NCBI GenBank assembly: GCA_964410665.1
Contig: CAYPIE010000049.1
Coordinates: 1-44,800 of the forward strand
Length of the DNA stretch: 44,800 nt
Source: CAYPIE01 sp964410665
GTDB lineage: Bacteria > Planctomycetota > Planctomycetia > Gemmatales > Gemmataceae
Direction of reading: 5' to 3'
In this document: one piece after another, positions 36,197-44,539 of the stretch
Position numbering within the stretch: position 1 is the stretch's first letter
How the letters are laid out: each line of letters opens with the position of its first letter
Position numbers and translations under genes: made by a program
Notes under the pieces: model-generated
The model's input: only the letters and a program-made list of their open reading frames with translations
Told to the model about the DNA's origin: nothing
Databases searched by the model: none

Positions 36197-36634
36197 ATGG
36201 CACTGCCGACCCCCATTCAGACTCCCGCGGGTATCGAACCTGCTTTTGATCTGACCAGCTATTTTCCCATCCTTCTGTTTTTGGCAGCGGTCCTGCTGTT
36301 TGCCATCGGTGCGGTGGTCGCCTCGTATCTGTTAGGGCCCAAAAAGCCGACGGCCGTGAAACTGATGCCCTATGAATCAGGTGTGGATCCAATCGGCTCG
36401 GCCCGGATGCAGTTTGATGTCAAGTTTTACCTGATTGCCATTTTATTTTTGGTCTTTGATGTTGAACTGCTGTTTCTGTATCCCTGGGCGGTGATCGCCT
36501 ACTCCGATGGTGCAGACCCGAACTGGAAAGCCACCTTCGGTCTGATTGTGTTTATCGAAATCCTGATTTTCCTGGCCACACTGGCCATTGCCTATATTTA
36601 TGCCTGGCGGAAAGGGGTGTTCCAGTGGCGTTAA
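36197..36634 (+). CDS. nuoA: NADH-quinone oxidoreductase subunit A
   Basis: 145 residues from the ATG at 36197 (GAGG 8 nt upstream). Three transmembrane helices, with the conserved YESGVDPIGSARMQFDVKFYLIAILFLVFDVE segment of the family. It is a membrane subunit near the quinone-binding junction of complex I. It is the first gene of the nuo operon, and its end overlaps nuoB by 10 bp. Confidence 0.97.
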   Translation: MALPTPIQTPAGIEPAFDLTSYFPILLFLAAVLLFAIGAVVASYLLGPKKPTAVKLMPYESGVDPIGSARMQFDVKFYLIAILFLVFDVELLFLYPWAVIAYSDGADPNWKATFGLIVFIEILIFLATLAIAYIYAWRKGVFQWR

Positions 36635-37227
36635 ATCTGCCAGAGAACGTATTCGTTGCCAGCCTGGACAAACTGTCCAGCTATGTCCGGGCGCACAGCC
36701 TGTGGCCCATGCCCTTCGCCACCGCTTGTTGCGGCATCGAACTGATGGCCACTGCCTCGGCCCGTTATGACATTGCCCGCTTTGGTTCCGAGGCCATGCG
36801 GTTTAGCCCACGACAGTGCGATCTCATGATCGTGGCCGGACGGGTGGTCATGAAAATGGTGCCGGTGATGCAGCGGATCTGGCTACAAATGCCCGAACCG
36901 AAGTGGTGTATCTCCATGGGCGCTTGCGCCTCTTCGGGGGGTGTCTTTGATACTTATGCCGTCGTCCAAGGTATTGACCGCTTTATCCCGGTCGATGTGT
37001 ATGTCCCAGGTTGCCCGCCGCGGCCCGAGCAGCTGATCCGTGCGGTGCTCGATCTCCAAGCCAAAATCAAGCAGTCGGGCACCTTCATCGGCAGCGAGTT
37101 TGACGCACGCACCGACTTTGAAGGACCCCGCAGCCTGGCGGAAGAAATCCACCCGACCGACACCATGGTGGTACCAGGCGATTACTCGACAGCCACCCGA
37201 ATGCAAGAGCGGATCGCCCTCAAGTAG
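36625..37227 (+). CDS. nuoB: NADH-quinone oxidoreductase subunit B
   Basis: 200 residues; GTG start with AAAGGGG 7 nt upstream, inside nuoA. It carries the terminal 4Fe-4S cluster N2: tandem Cys35-Cys36 (ATACCGIELMAT), Cys101 (SMGACASSGG) and Cys130 (VPGCPPRPEQ) are all present. It passes electrons to quinone at the NuoB-NuoD interface. Confidence 0.97.
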   Translation: MALNLPENVFVASLDKLSSYVRAHSLWPMPFATACCGIELMATASARYDIARFGSEAMRFSPRQCDLMIVAGRVVMKMVPVMQRIWLQMPEPKWCISMGACASSGGVFDTYAVVQGIDRFIPVDVYVPGCPPRPEQLIRAVLDLQAKIKQSGTFIGSEFDARTDFEGPRSLAEEIHPTDTMVVPGDYSTATRMQERIALK

Positions 37228-37261
37228 GTTCCACACCCTGGGAAGTTGAGGTTTACCAGCC

Positions 37262-37759
37262 ATGTCGGTCATTCTGGAATCCTTGACCCTGAAGTTCGGC
37301 GAGGGCAGCTTCGCCTCCTCGACCTTCCGGGACAATCTGCGGGTCATCGTCTCGGTCGCCAAGGTGGTGGACTTCCTCACCTACCTCAAGGAACAGTGTG
37401 GCTTCGACATGCTGGCCGACCTGACGGCGGTCGATTACCTGTATTATCCCGACGCCGAGGACCGATACGGGGTGATCTACGCTTTGACCAACACGCAATC
37501 AGGCGAGCGTCTGTTCGTCAAGACCTATGTCAACGACCCCGACCCGGAGGTCCCCTCGGTGGTCCACCTATGGAAGGGAGCGGACTGGATGGAGCGCGAA
37601 GTCTACGATCTCTACGGCATCCGCTTCCCAGGGCATCCGGATCTTCGCCGCATCTTGCTGCCCGAAGAGTTTACTAGCCATCCGATGCGGAAGGACTATC
37701 CCCTCCGCGGTCGCGGCGAACGGCACAACTTTGAGTACATTCCCCGGGCCAAGGGCTGA
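37262..37759 (+). CDS. nuoC: NADH-quinone oxidoreductase subunit C
   Basis: 165 residues, about the bacterial norm. The 30-kDa subunit signature is visible in WMEREVYDLYGIRFPGHPDLRRILLPEEF and MRKDYPLRGRGER. It binds NuoD and NuoB in the hydrophilic arm. It is separate from nuoD, not fused as in E. coli. The gap to nuoB is 34 bp. Confidence 0.96.
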   Translation: MSVILESLTLKFGEGSFASSTFRDNLRVIVSVAKVVDFLTYLKEQCGFDMLADLTAVDYLYYPDAEDRYGVIYALTNTQSGERLFVKTYVNDPDPEVPSVVHLWKGADWMEREVYDLYGIRFPGHPDLRRILLPEEFTSHPMRKDYPLRGRGERHNFEYIPRAKG

Positions 37760-37779
37760 TCTCGCACAAGGAACCGACG

Positions 37780-39006
37780 ATGCCGCTGGAATTGCTGGAC
37801 AATCTCACCGAGGAAGCTACCACGCCGGAGAAGGAGTATCTTTATACCCTCAACTTCGGCCCACAGCACCCGGCGACGCACACCACCCTGCGCCTGGTAC
37901 TCACCCTGGATGGAGAGACCGTGGTCAAGGCAGTGCCGCACATCGGCTACCTGCATTCGGGTTTCGAGAAACTCGGTGAGGATCTGGACTTCAATCAATA
38001 TGTCACCATTGTCGACCGGATGAATTATATCTCGCCGATCGCCAATGAAATTGCCTGGCACAACACGGTCGAGAAGCTGCTCGACATCGAGCTGACGCCC
38101 CGCTGTAAGTATCTACGGACCATCATCGCGGAGTTCGCCCGCATCAGTGATCACCTCCTTTGCGTGGGTGCCGCTGCCCTCGACTTAGGGGGCTACACAG
38201 CCTTCCTGTACGCCTTCAACCAGCGTGAGCAGATCTACAACATCTTTGAGAATATGGCCGGCCAGCGCTTCCACCCGAGTTATTCCCGGGTCGGCGGGTT
38301 ACTCTACGATGTCTCCGATGAGTGGATCGAGCTGATCCAAACCTTCGTGAAGTCCTTCCCCGAGACTCATGCGGACATTAGCCGGCTGCTGAACCGTAAC
38401 CGCATCTTTGTCGACCGCACCCGTGACGTCGGCGTCTTGTCCAAGGAAGATGCGATCAATATGAGCGCCACCGGGCCGATCGCTCGCGCCGCAGGCGTGG
38501 TCCGCGATGTCCGCAAGGATGATCCCTATCTAGCCTATGCCGACCTGGATTTCCAGGTAGTCTGTGCCAAAACAGGCGACTGCTACAGCCGCTACCTTGT
38601 CCGTATGGGCGAGATGATGGAAAGCTACAAGATCATTCAGCAGGCGATCGAGAACTTGCCCACCGGGCCGGTCAACATCGATGTCGAGGATAAGATGAGC
38701 ATCCCCGACAAGACGGCCACTTACCGCAGCATCGAGGGACTGATCCAGCACTTCGAACTGTTCATGACCAATCGTCTTTGGGAAACCCCTGTCGATGAGG
38801 TCTACGCTGCCACCGAATCGCCCAATGGAGAACTGGGGTTTTATGTGGTCGCGGATGGCTCCGGGCAGGCCTATCGCGCCCGCACCCGGCCCCCGTCGTT
38901 TCTCCACTTTAGCCTGTTCCCTCACCTGATCGAGGGGCACCAGATCAGCGATGTACCGGCGATCCTTGGGAGTATCAATATTATCGCGGCGGAGTTGGAC
39001 CGATGA
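37780..39006 (+). CDS. nuoD: NADH-quinone oxidoreductase subunit D
   Basis: 408 residues, usual length. It forms the quinone pocket with NuoB. Visible hallmarks are GPQHPATHTTLRLVL (27-41, with His30 and His34), HIGYLHSGFEKLGE, RMNYISPI and the C-terminal SFLHFSLFPHLIEGHQISDVPAILGSINI block. The end overlaps nuoE as ATGA, implying translational coupling. Confidence 0.97.
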   Translation: MPLELLDNLTEEATTPEKEYLYTLNFGPQHPATHTTLRLVLTLDGETVVKAVPHIGYLHSGFEKLGEDLDFNQYVTIVDRMNYISPIANEIAWHNTVEKLLDIELTPRCKYLRTIIAEFARISDHLLCVGAAALDLGGYTAFLYAFNQREQIYNIFENMAGQRFHPSYSRVGGLLYDVSDEWIELIQTFVKSFPETHADISRLLNRNRIFVDRTRDVGVLSKEDAINMSATGPIARAAGVVRDVRKDDPYLAYADLDFQVVCAKTGDCYSRYLVRMGEMMESYKIIQQAIENLPTGPVNIDVEDKMSIPDKTATYRSIEGLIQHFELFMTNRLWETPVDEVYAATESPNGELGFYVVADGSGQAYRARTRPPSFLHFSLFPHLIEGHQISDVPAILGSINIIAAELDR

Positions 39007-39482
39007 GCGTTCTGAGTGAAGCCGTCAAGGACAAGATTCGTGCCTACATCCCTCGCTACCCCAGCAAGCAGGCAGTCACCCTACCGGCCCTGCATCTGGT
39101 CCAGGAAGAGCACCGCTGCGTGCCCATCGAGGCGATGCGTGAGATCGCCGAGATCCTTGAACTGAACCCGGCAGAAGTTTACGACACGATGTCCTTTTAC
39201 GGTTTCTTTAAGGATGACGATCACAAGCTTGGCCGCACCCGATTGTGGGTTTGCCGGAGTCTACCTTGTATGCTTCGCGGAGCGGATGAGTTACTCAACC
39301 ACTTCCGCGAAAAACTGGAAATCGAACCGGGCGGAACGACGCCCGATCAAACGATCACCCTCGAATCGGCGGAGTGCATCGGCGCGTGTGATGGGGCACC
39401 TTGTGTCCTCATCGATGATGTCCACCAACTCAATGTGACCCACGCCGACGCGGACCGGTTAATTGAACGCCTAAAGTCGTAA
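39003..39482 (+). CDS. nuoE: NADH-quinone oxidoreductase subunit E
   Basis: 159 residues. Thioredoxin-like 2Fe-2S (N1a) subunit; ligands Cys84, Cys89, Cys125 and Cys129 fit the C-x4-C...C-x3-C spacing. LNPAEVYDTMSFYGFF matches the family. It sits beside NuoF in the NADH-dehydrogenase module. Confidence 0.96.
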   Translation: MSVLSEAVKDKIRAYIPRYPSKQAVTLPALHLVQEEHRCVPIEAMREIAEILELNPAEVYDTMSFYGFFKDDDHKLGRTRLWVCRSLPCMLRGADELLNHFREKLEIEPGGTTPDQTITLESAECIGACDGAPCVLIDDVHQLNVTHADADRLIERLKS

Positions 39483-39513
39483 ATCTGGTTCGCCAGTTCA
39501 AGGAATATTGTTT

Positions 39514-40854
39514 ATGGCCGACTTTGAACCTGTCCTGCTCCGCCGCATCAGCACGCCGGACAGTCATAGGCTCGACACCTACCGCCGCGACGGCGGCTAC
39601 CAGGCGTTGGAAAAAGCCCTGCGGCAAATGAGCCCGCAAGATGTGGTCGACTCGGTCAAGGCGTCCAACCTGCGGGGCCGCGGCGGGGCTGGATTCCCCA
39701 CCGGAGTAAAGTGGGGATTTCTCCCCAAGGATCACCCGGGACCGATCTACCTATGCATCAATGCAGATGAGAGTGAACCGGGTACGTTTAACAACCGCAT
39801 CCTGATGGAGAAAGACCCGCATCAGGTGCTCGAAGGGGTCATGCTCGCCTGCTACGCGATCAAATCACACATTGCCTATTTCTACGTGCGATTTGAGTAC
39901 GGCGAATCCTATCGCGTTCTCGAGCAGGCCATCCATGAGTTGTACGATGCCAAGCTGCTCGGCAAAAACATCCTGGGCACCGACTTCAGCCTGGACATCT
40001 ACTTGCACCGTGGTGCTGGGGCCTACATCTGCGGCGAAGAAACGGGATTGATCGAATCGCTCGAAGGCAAGCGGGCCTGGCCGCGGATCAAACCACCCTT
40101 CCCCGCCGTCGAAGGAGCCTTTCGCAAACCGACCATCGTCAACAATGTCGAAACCCTGGCCTGTGTCACCCACATCATCGACCGCGGTGCCGACTGGTTT
40201 AAGTCGATGGGCGTTCCCGGTGACCCCAACAACCCGCGTGACGCCGGTAGCTACGGGCCCAAGCTCTACTGCATCAGCGGCCATGTCAACCAACAGACCT
40301 GTGTCGAACTGCCTCTGGGCGTGACGGTCCGCGAGCTCATCGACAAGTATGCCGGTGGCATGAAGGACGGTCGCAAGGCCAAAGGCTGTATCCCCGGCGG
40401 GCTAAGCATGGGCTTCATGACCGAGGAAGAGTTTGACACGCCTCTCGACTTCGCCGGGCCTGGCAAGGTCGGCTGTCTGGGTCTCGGCACTGCAGCGGTG
40501 ATCGTCTTTGATGAGACGACCAACATGGTCGATGTGCTCTACAACACCTGCCGCTTCTTTGAGCACGAGTCCTGCGGCCAGTGTACCCCTTGCCGCGAAG
40601 GTACCGGCTGGATGCTCAAGATGGTCGACCGCATTCGCCGCGGCCAAGGCCGACGGGAAGATCTCGACATCCTGATAGAAGTGGCCAACAACATCGGCAT
40701 CATGCCCGGGACTACCATCTGCGGCCTCGCCGATGGCGCTGGCTGGCCCGTGAAGACGGCCATCAAGAAATTCCGCGCAGATTTTGAGGCAATGATCAAA
40801 CAGGGTGAGCCAACTCCAGGCTATCGCACGCTGCCCATGGTTGCTGCCCATTGA
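39514..40854 (+). CDS. nuoF: NADH-quinone oxidoreductase subunit F (NADH/FMN-binding)
   Basis: 446 residues from the ATG at 39514 (AAGGA upstream; an in-frame TTG at 39508 is discounted). NADH- and FMN-binding segments GRGGAGFPTG (55-64) and NADESEPGT (83-91) are intact. The N3-type 4Fe-4S motif ESCGQCTPCREG has Cys354, Cys357 and Cys360, with the fourth ligand Cys403. It oxidises NADH in complex I. Confidence 0.97.
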   Translation: MADFEPVLLRRISTPDSHRLDTYRRDGGYQALEKALRQMSPQDVVDSVKASNLRGRGGAGFPTGVKWGFLPKDHPGPIYLCINADESEPGTFNNRILMEKDPHQVLEGVMLACYAIKSHIAYFYVRFEYGESYRVLEQAIHELYDAKLLGKNILGTDFSLDIYLHRGAGAYICGEETGLIESLEGKRAWPRIKPPFPAVEGAFRKPTIVNNVETLACVTHIIDRGADWFKSMGVPGDPNNPRDAGSYGPKLYCISGHVNQQTCVELPLGVTVRELIDKYAGGMKDGRKAKGCIPGGLSMGFMTEEEFDTPLDFAGPGKVGCLGLGTAAVIVFDETTNMVDVLYNTCRFFEHESCGQCTPCREGTGWMLKMVDRIRRGQGRREDLDILIEVANNIGIMPGTTICGLADGAGWPVKTAIKKFRADFEAMIKQGEPTPGYRTLPMVAAH

Positions 40855-40974
40855 CCGGTGGCAACGAACAGGCGGGGTGAGCTCAAACCAGCGTCCTAAT
40901 GGCTGCCATCGACCGGGCATTTGTGTACCATGGCAAGGAGTGCATCGAGTCATTCTCACGTGAGGTTTGTCATC

Positions 40975-41577
40975 ATGCGGAAACTCCTGTCACTCGCCCT
41001 GCTGTTGGTCATGCTCATCGGCTGTGGCAAGTTCACCGATACCAGCCTGCAACCCGGTGAGAAGCCCGAGATCATGCCCGACAAGCCCTCATTCAAGAAT
41101 AGTGGCACCCAACAGCCCCAGGTCCATGCTCCCACGGGAGTCGTGATCAATCCGGGCCTTGGCGGCGGAGGGAGCGGAGGTGCGGTTCAGGCAGTCCGCA
41201 AAGCGGTCGGACGGTCGGTCGATCAGAAATCGCTTAAAGATCTACAGCTGTTTATGAACCAGGCCTCCCTCGCCAATGGGCGTATGCCTGCGCCCCAGGA
41301 AATCCTGCAGGCGATCCAACGCGACCTGCCCAAGGTCGCCGCGGCGATTCGTGATGGGACTCTCGTGCTGCCGCCGGTACGTCGTGGCCGCGAGGGGGTG
41401 TGGGCCTACGAGAAGGCCGCGATGACCCAGGGCGGTCAGGTGCTGACCAGCTCAGGGATTCAACGCCTGACCCCACAACAGCTGCTTGAACAATTGAAAC
41501 TGGCCGGGCAAATGCCTGAGCGTCGGGCACCTGGCCGTTCGGCACCTGGGTATCAGGTGCCTGGTCGTAGACCGTAA
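40975..41577 (+). CDS. Small proline/glycine-rich lipoprotein inserted in the nuo operon
   Basis: 200 residues from the ATG at 40975 (GAGG 10 nt upstream). Lipobox LIGC with lipidated Cys17. A GGGGSGG segment lies at about 60-70, then a helical part (VDQKSLKDLQLFMNQASLANGRMPAPQEILQAIQRDLPKVAAAIRDG) and a tail of RRAPGRSAPGYQVPGRRP-type repeats. No known family was recognised. It lies between nuoF (120 bp) and nuoG (66 bp), all on one strand, so co-transcription is likely. A functional link to complex I is unproven. Confidence 0.8.
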   Translation: MRKLLSLALLLVMLIGCGKFTDTSLQPGEKPEIMPDKPSFKNSGTQQPQVHAPTGVVINPGLGGGGSGGAVQAVRKAVGRSVDQKSLKDLQLFMNQASLANGRMPAPQEILQAIQRDLPKVAAAIRDGTLVLPPVRRGREGVWAYEKAAMTQGGQVLTSSGIQRLTPQQLLEQLKLAGQMPERRAPGRSAPGYQVPGRRP

Positions 41578-41643
41578 GACTTCTTGTCTCCTGCCGATCC
41601 GCCCGGATGGGCGGGGGCTTACCTCAGCAACCGAAGACCCACT

Positions 41644-43299
41644 ATGGCCACTGTATACGTCAATGACACACCGGTGGACATCGGCGACGCTCGGCTCAAC
41701 CTGATTCAGGCCGCCGAGCGCGCCGGTGTGTTTATTCCGCATTACTGCTGGCACCCTGCCCTGACCGTGGTCGCCAGTTGCCGCATGTGCCTGGTCGAGA
41801 TGGGCAGCAAACAGCCCGATGGCTCGGTACAAATGATGCCCAAGGTGGTTCCCGGTTGCCAGACCCTGGCCAAAGACGGGACGGTCATCGTGACCAACAG
41901 TGGCAAGGCCAAGGATGCCCAGGCAAGCACCCTGGAAGGGCTGTTGATCAATCACCCGCTGGACTGCCCGGTCTGCGACAAGGCGGGGGAGTGTAAGCTG
42001 CAGGATTTCAGCTTTAAGTATGGCCACGCCGAATCGCGGATGATCGATGACAAGCGGACGCCACCGAATAAGCCGCATATCAGCGACAAGATCACGCTGT
42101 TCACCGACCGTTGCATCATGTGCTCGCGCTGCGTCCGGTTTACCCGCGAAATCTCCGGTACCTCCGAACTGCAAGTGATTAATCGCGGCGAACATGCCGA
42201 AATCGACATCTTTCCCGGGCAACCACTCAACAACAAGCTGTCGGGCAATGTGGTCGATCTGTGCCCGGTGGGGGCGCTGGGTAGCAAAGACTTCCTGTAC
42301 AAGCAACGCGTCTGGTATCTCAAGACCCAGCATCAAAGCGTCTGCCCAGGCTGTAGCACCGGCTGCAGCATCGAGGTCGATACGAACAAGGATATCGTCT
42401 TCCGCTTGCGACCCCGCGAGAACCCGGAAGCCCAAGGCCACTTCATGTGCGATGAGGGCCGCTACGGTTACCACTACATCAACGACAGCGAGCGGATTTC
42501 GCGTCCGCATGCTCGCGAAGCTGAAGGCTCGCTGCGCCGCACCACTTGGAAGAACCTGTTTGCCTCGCTACGCCAAGATATTGCCAACAACGTGGCAGCC
42601 CACGCTGCCAAGTCGTTCATCGGCGTCCTCTCGCCCATGCTGACCTGCGAGGAGGCTTACCTGTTCGCCAGCTATCTCAAGAGTGTCTCCCCCAACGTGG
42701 TGCTGGCCCTAGGTAAGGTGCCCGTCATCGGTGAGGATGACAAGTATCCCAAGAACTGGAAGGGAGAAGCCGTCGAGCCAGTAAAATTTGTCATCCGCGC
42801 CGAGAAGGCCCCCAACCGGCTGGGCGTCGAGACCGTGCTCAAGCATTTCCAGGGCTCCGTGATCCCCTTCGCCGAGGTCGTGGGCAAGGTGCAGCGTGGC
42901 GAGGTGAAGGGACTCTATCTCACCGCCGGCTACCCCGACCGAAACTGGCTTAGCGAGGCGGAAGCAACCACCCTGGGGGCTGTGGACCTCCTGATCGTGC
43001 AGGACTTCTTCCTGACGCCTCTGGCCGAGAAAGCCCAGTATTTGTTGCCAGCCACCTCGTTTGCCGAGAAGGATGGCATCTTCATCAACCATGCCGGGCT
43101 GGCTCAGGCGATCAAGCGTGCGACCCGCTCCCCAGGTGAGACTCGGGTCGAGGGGCAGGTGTTTCTGGATTTGCTGCAGCGGCCGGGCTTGATCAGCATT
43201 CCCAAGATCCGTCAGGAGATGGCCAAGACCATCCCCGCTTTGCAGAATGTCGGCAATGAACCGTATCCCAAGAACGGCACCCGCCTGAACCTGGTCTGA
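41644..43299 (+). CDS. nuoG: NADH-quinone oxidoreductase subunit G, short form
   Basis: 551 residues from the ATG at 41644; a TTG 20 codons upstream is possible, and no good Shine-Dalgarno sequence precedes either. Cluster ligands seen: 2Fe-2S Cys35, 46, 49, 72; N3-type His104-x3-Cys108-x2-Cys111-x5-Cys117; 4Fe-4S Cys157, 160, 163 and 207; and N7-type Cys234-x2-Cys237-x3-Cys241-x27-Cys269, with spacing as in Thermus Nqo3. The molybdopterin-type domain after about 290 is much shorter than in E. coli (about 900 aa total) or Thermus (about 780), ending soon after the DGIFINHAGLAQ segment. Confidence 0.95.
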   Translation: MATVYVNDTPVDIGDARLNLIQAAERAGVFIPHYCWHPALTVVASCRMCLVEMGSKQPDGSVQMMPKVVPGCQTLAKDGTVIVTNSGKAKDAQASTLEGLLINHPLDCPVCDKAGECKLQDFSFKYGHAESRMIDDKRTPPNKPHISDKITLFTDRCIMCSRCVRFTREISGTSELQVINRGEHAEIDIFPGQPLNNKLSGNVVDLCPVGALGSKDFLYKQRVWYLKTQHQSVCPGCSTGCSIEVDTNKDIVFRLRPRENPEAQGHFMCDEGRYGYHYINDSERISRPHAREAEGSLRRTTWKNLFASLRQDIANNVAAHAAKSFIGVLSPMLTCEEAYLFASYLKSVSPNVVLALGKVPVIGEDDKYPKNWKGEAVEPVKFVIRAEKAPNRLGVETVLKHFQGSVIPFAEVVGKVQRGEVKGLYLTAGYPDRNWLSEAEATTLGAVDLLIVQDFFLTPLAEKAQYLLPATSFAEKDGIFINHAGLAQAIKRATRSPGETRVEGQVFLDLLQRPGLISIPKIRQEMAKTIPALQNVGNEPYPKNGTRLNLV

Positions 43300-43312
43300 G
43301 ACGGATAACCTG

Positions 43313-44539
43313 ATGCCGCAATTCAATCTGCTGATTTCGCTGATCACCGTAGTGGCCGTGATGGCCGTGCTCTTGGGCATTGTCGCCTATCTGGTGCTCG
43401 CTGAGCGTAAAGTCGCCGCGTGGATGCAGGACCGGTTGGGACCCAACCGGGTCGGCCCCTGGGGCTTGCTGCAACCGATGGCGGATGGGCTGAAAATGCT
43501 CTTGAAAGAGGACATCATCCCCACTCACGTCGATCGGATCTTCTACATTATCGCCCCGATGGTCGCCGCGGGCACTGCTTTGTTGGCGTTCACCGTGGTG
43601 CCGTTCGGGCCTACCGAGCCACCACCGGGCCCGGTACCGGTCACCGCCGAGCAGCCGTTGGAAGCAGCCGTAGCTACCTTCGATAAGCAGCAAGCTGCCT
43701 ACGAGTCGGAGCTTTCGTTTGTGGTCGCTCCGGGGATCGATATTGGCTTTCTGCTGGTCTTCGCCATTGGCAGCCTGGCGGTCTATGGCATTATCCTCGG
43801 CGGCTGGTCATCGAACAACAAGTATACCCTATTGGGATCGCTACGCTCCTCGGCCCAAATCATCAGTTATGAGATTCCGCTGGGGCTGTCGATCCTGGGC
43901 GTGGTGCTCATGGCTGGTTCGTTGAACCTGGAGCGCATCATTGCTTGGCAGGTGACCAACGGCTGGAATGTGCTGTTTCAGCCGCTTGCCTTCCTGTTGT
44001 TTTTGACCGCCGTGTTCGCCGAGACCAACCGCCTGCCGTTTGACCTGCCCGAGGCCGAACAGGAGCTGGTCGGTGGCTTCCACACCGAATACAGCAGCAT
44101 GAAGTTTGGCCTGTTCTTCTTGGGTGAATACGCGCACATGGTGACCACCAGCTTCTTGCTGGCAGTATTCTTCTTTGGCGGCTGGCACTTCCCTTGGCTC
44201 AGTGATGTTGGTGGCATCTTGGGCATTGTGCTCAAGTTCGCCATCCTGGCGACCAAGGTGGCCTTTTTCTTGATGTTGTTTTTGATGGTGCGCTGGACCA
44301 TTCCTCGGTTCCGCTTCGATCAGCTGATGAGCCTGGCCTGGCAGGTAATGATCCCGCTGTCGCTGCTCAACATTGTATGTGTGATGGTGGTGCGCCAGTT
44401 TGACCTGACCTACTGGATCCTACTGGGCACCTCGCTGCTGTTGTTTGCCGCGGGTGCGTTGTTGTCGACCCGCCCTCCCGCGCGGCCCCGGCCGGAAACG
44501 AAGCAGCCGGCGCAGGAGCTGGCCGAGGCGGGGGCCTAA
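43313..44539 (+). CDS. nuoH: NADH-quinone oxidoreductase subunit H
   Basis: 408 residues, longer than the usual ~325. Core motifs ERKVAAWMQDRLGPNRVGPWG, GWSSNNKYTLLGSLRSSAQIISYEIPLG, and AETNRLPFDLPEAEQELVGGFHTEYSSMKF are intact. This membrane subunit forms the quinone-channel entry with NuoB and NuoD. Residues about 101-136 form an extra hydrophilic, Pro/Glu-rich loop between the second and third helices, absent from E. coli-like NuoH. The C-terminus is a Pro/Arg-rich tail. It is 13 bp from nuoG. Confidence 0.96.
   Translation: MPQFNLLISLITVVAVMAVLLGIVAYLVLAERKVAAWMQDRLGPNRVGPWGLLQPMADGLKMLLKEDIIPTHVDRIFYIIAPMVAAGTALLAFTVVPFGPTEPPPGPVPVTAEQPLEAAVATFDKQQAAYESELSFVVAPGIDIGFLLVFAIGSLAVYGIILGGWSSNNKYTLLGSLRSSAQIISYEIPLGLSILGVVLMAGSLNLERIIAWQVTNGWNVLFQPLAFLLFLTAVFAETNRLPFDLPEAEQELVGGFHTEYSSMKFGLFFLGEYAHMVTTSFLLAVFFFGGWHFPWLSDVGGILGIVLKFAILATKVAFFLMLFLMVRWTIPRFRFDQLMSLAWQVMIPLSLLNIVCVMVVRQFDLTYWILLGTSLLLFAAGALLSTRPPARPRPETKQPAQELAEAGA

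Noticed and set aside
37246..37677. 143-codon frame overlapping nuoC
   Set aside because: It is in another frame of nuoC; the real NuoC signature lies in 37262-37759.
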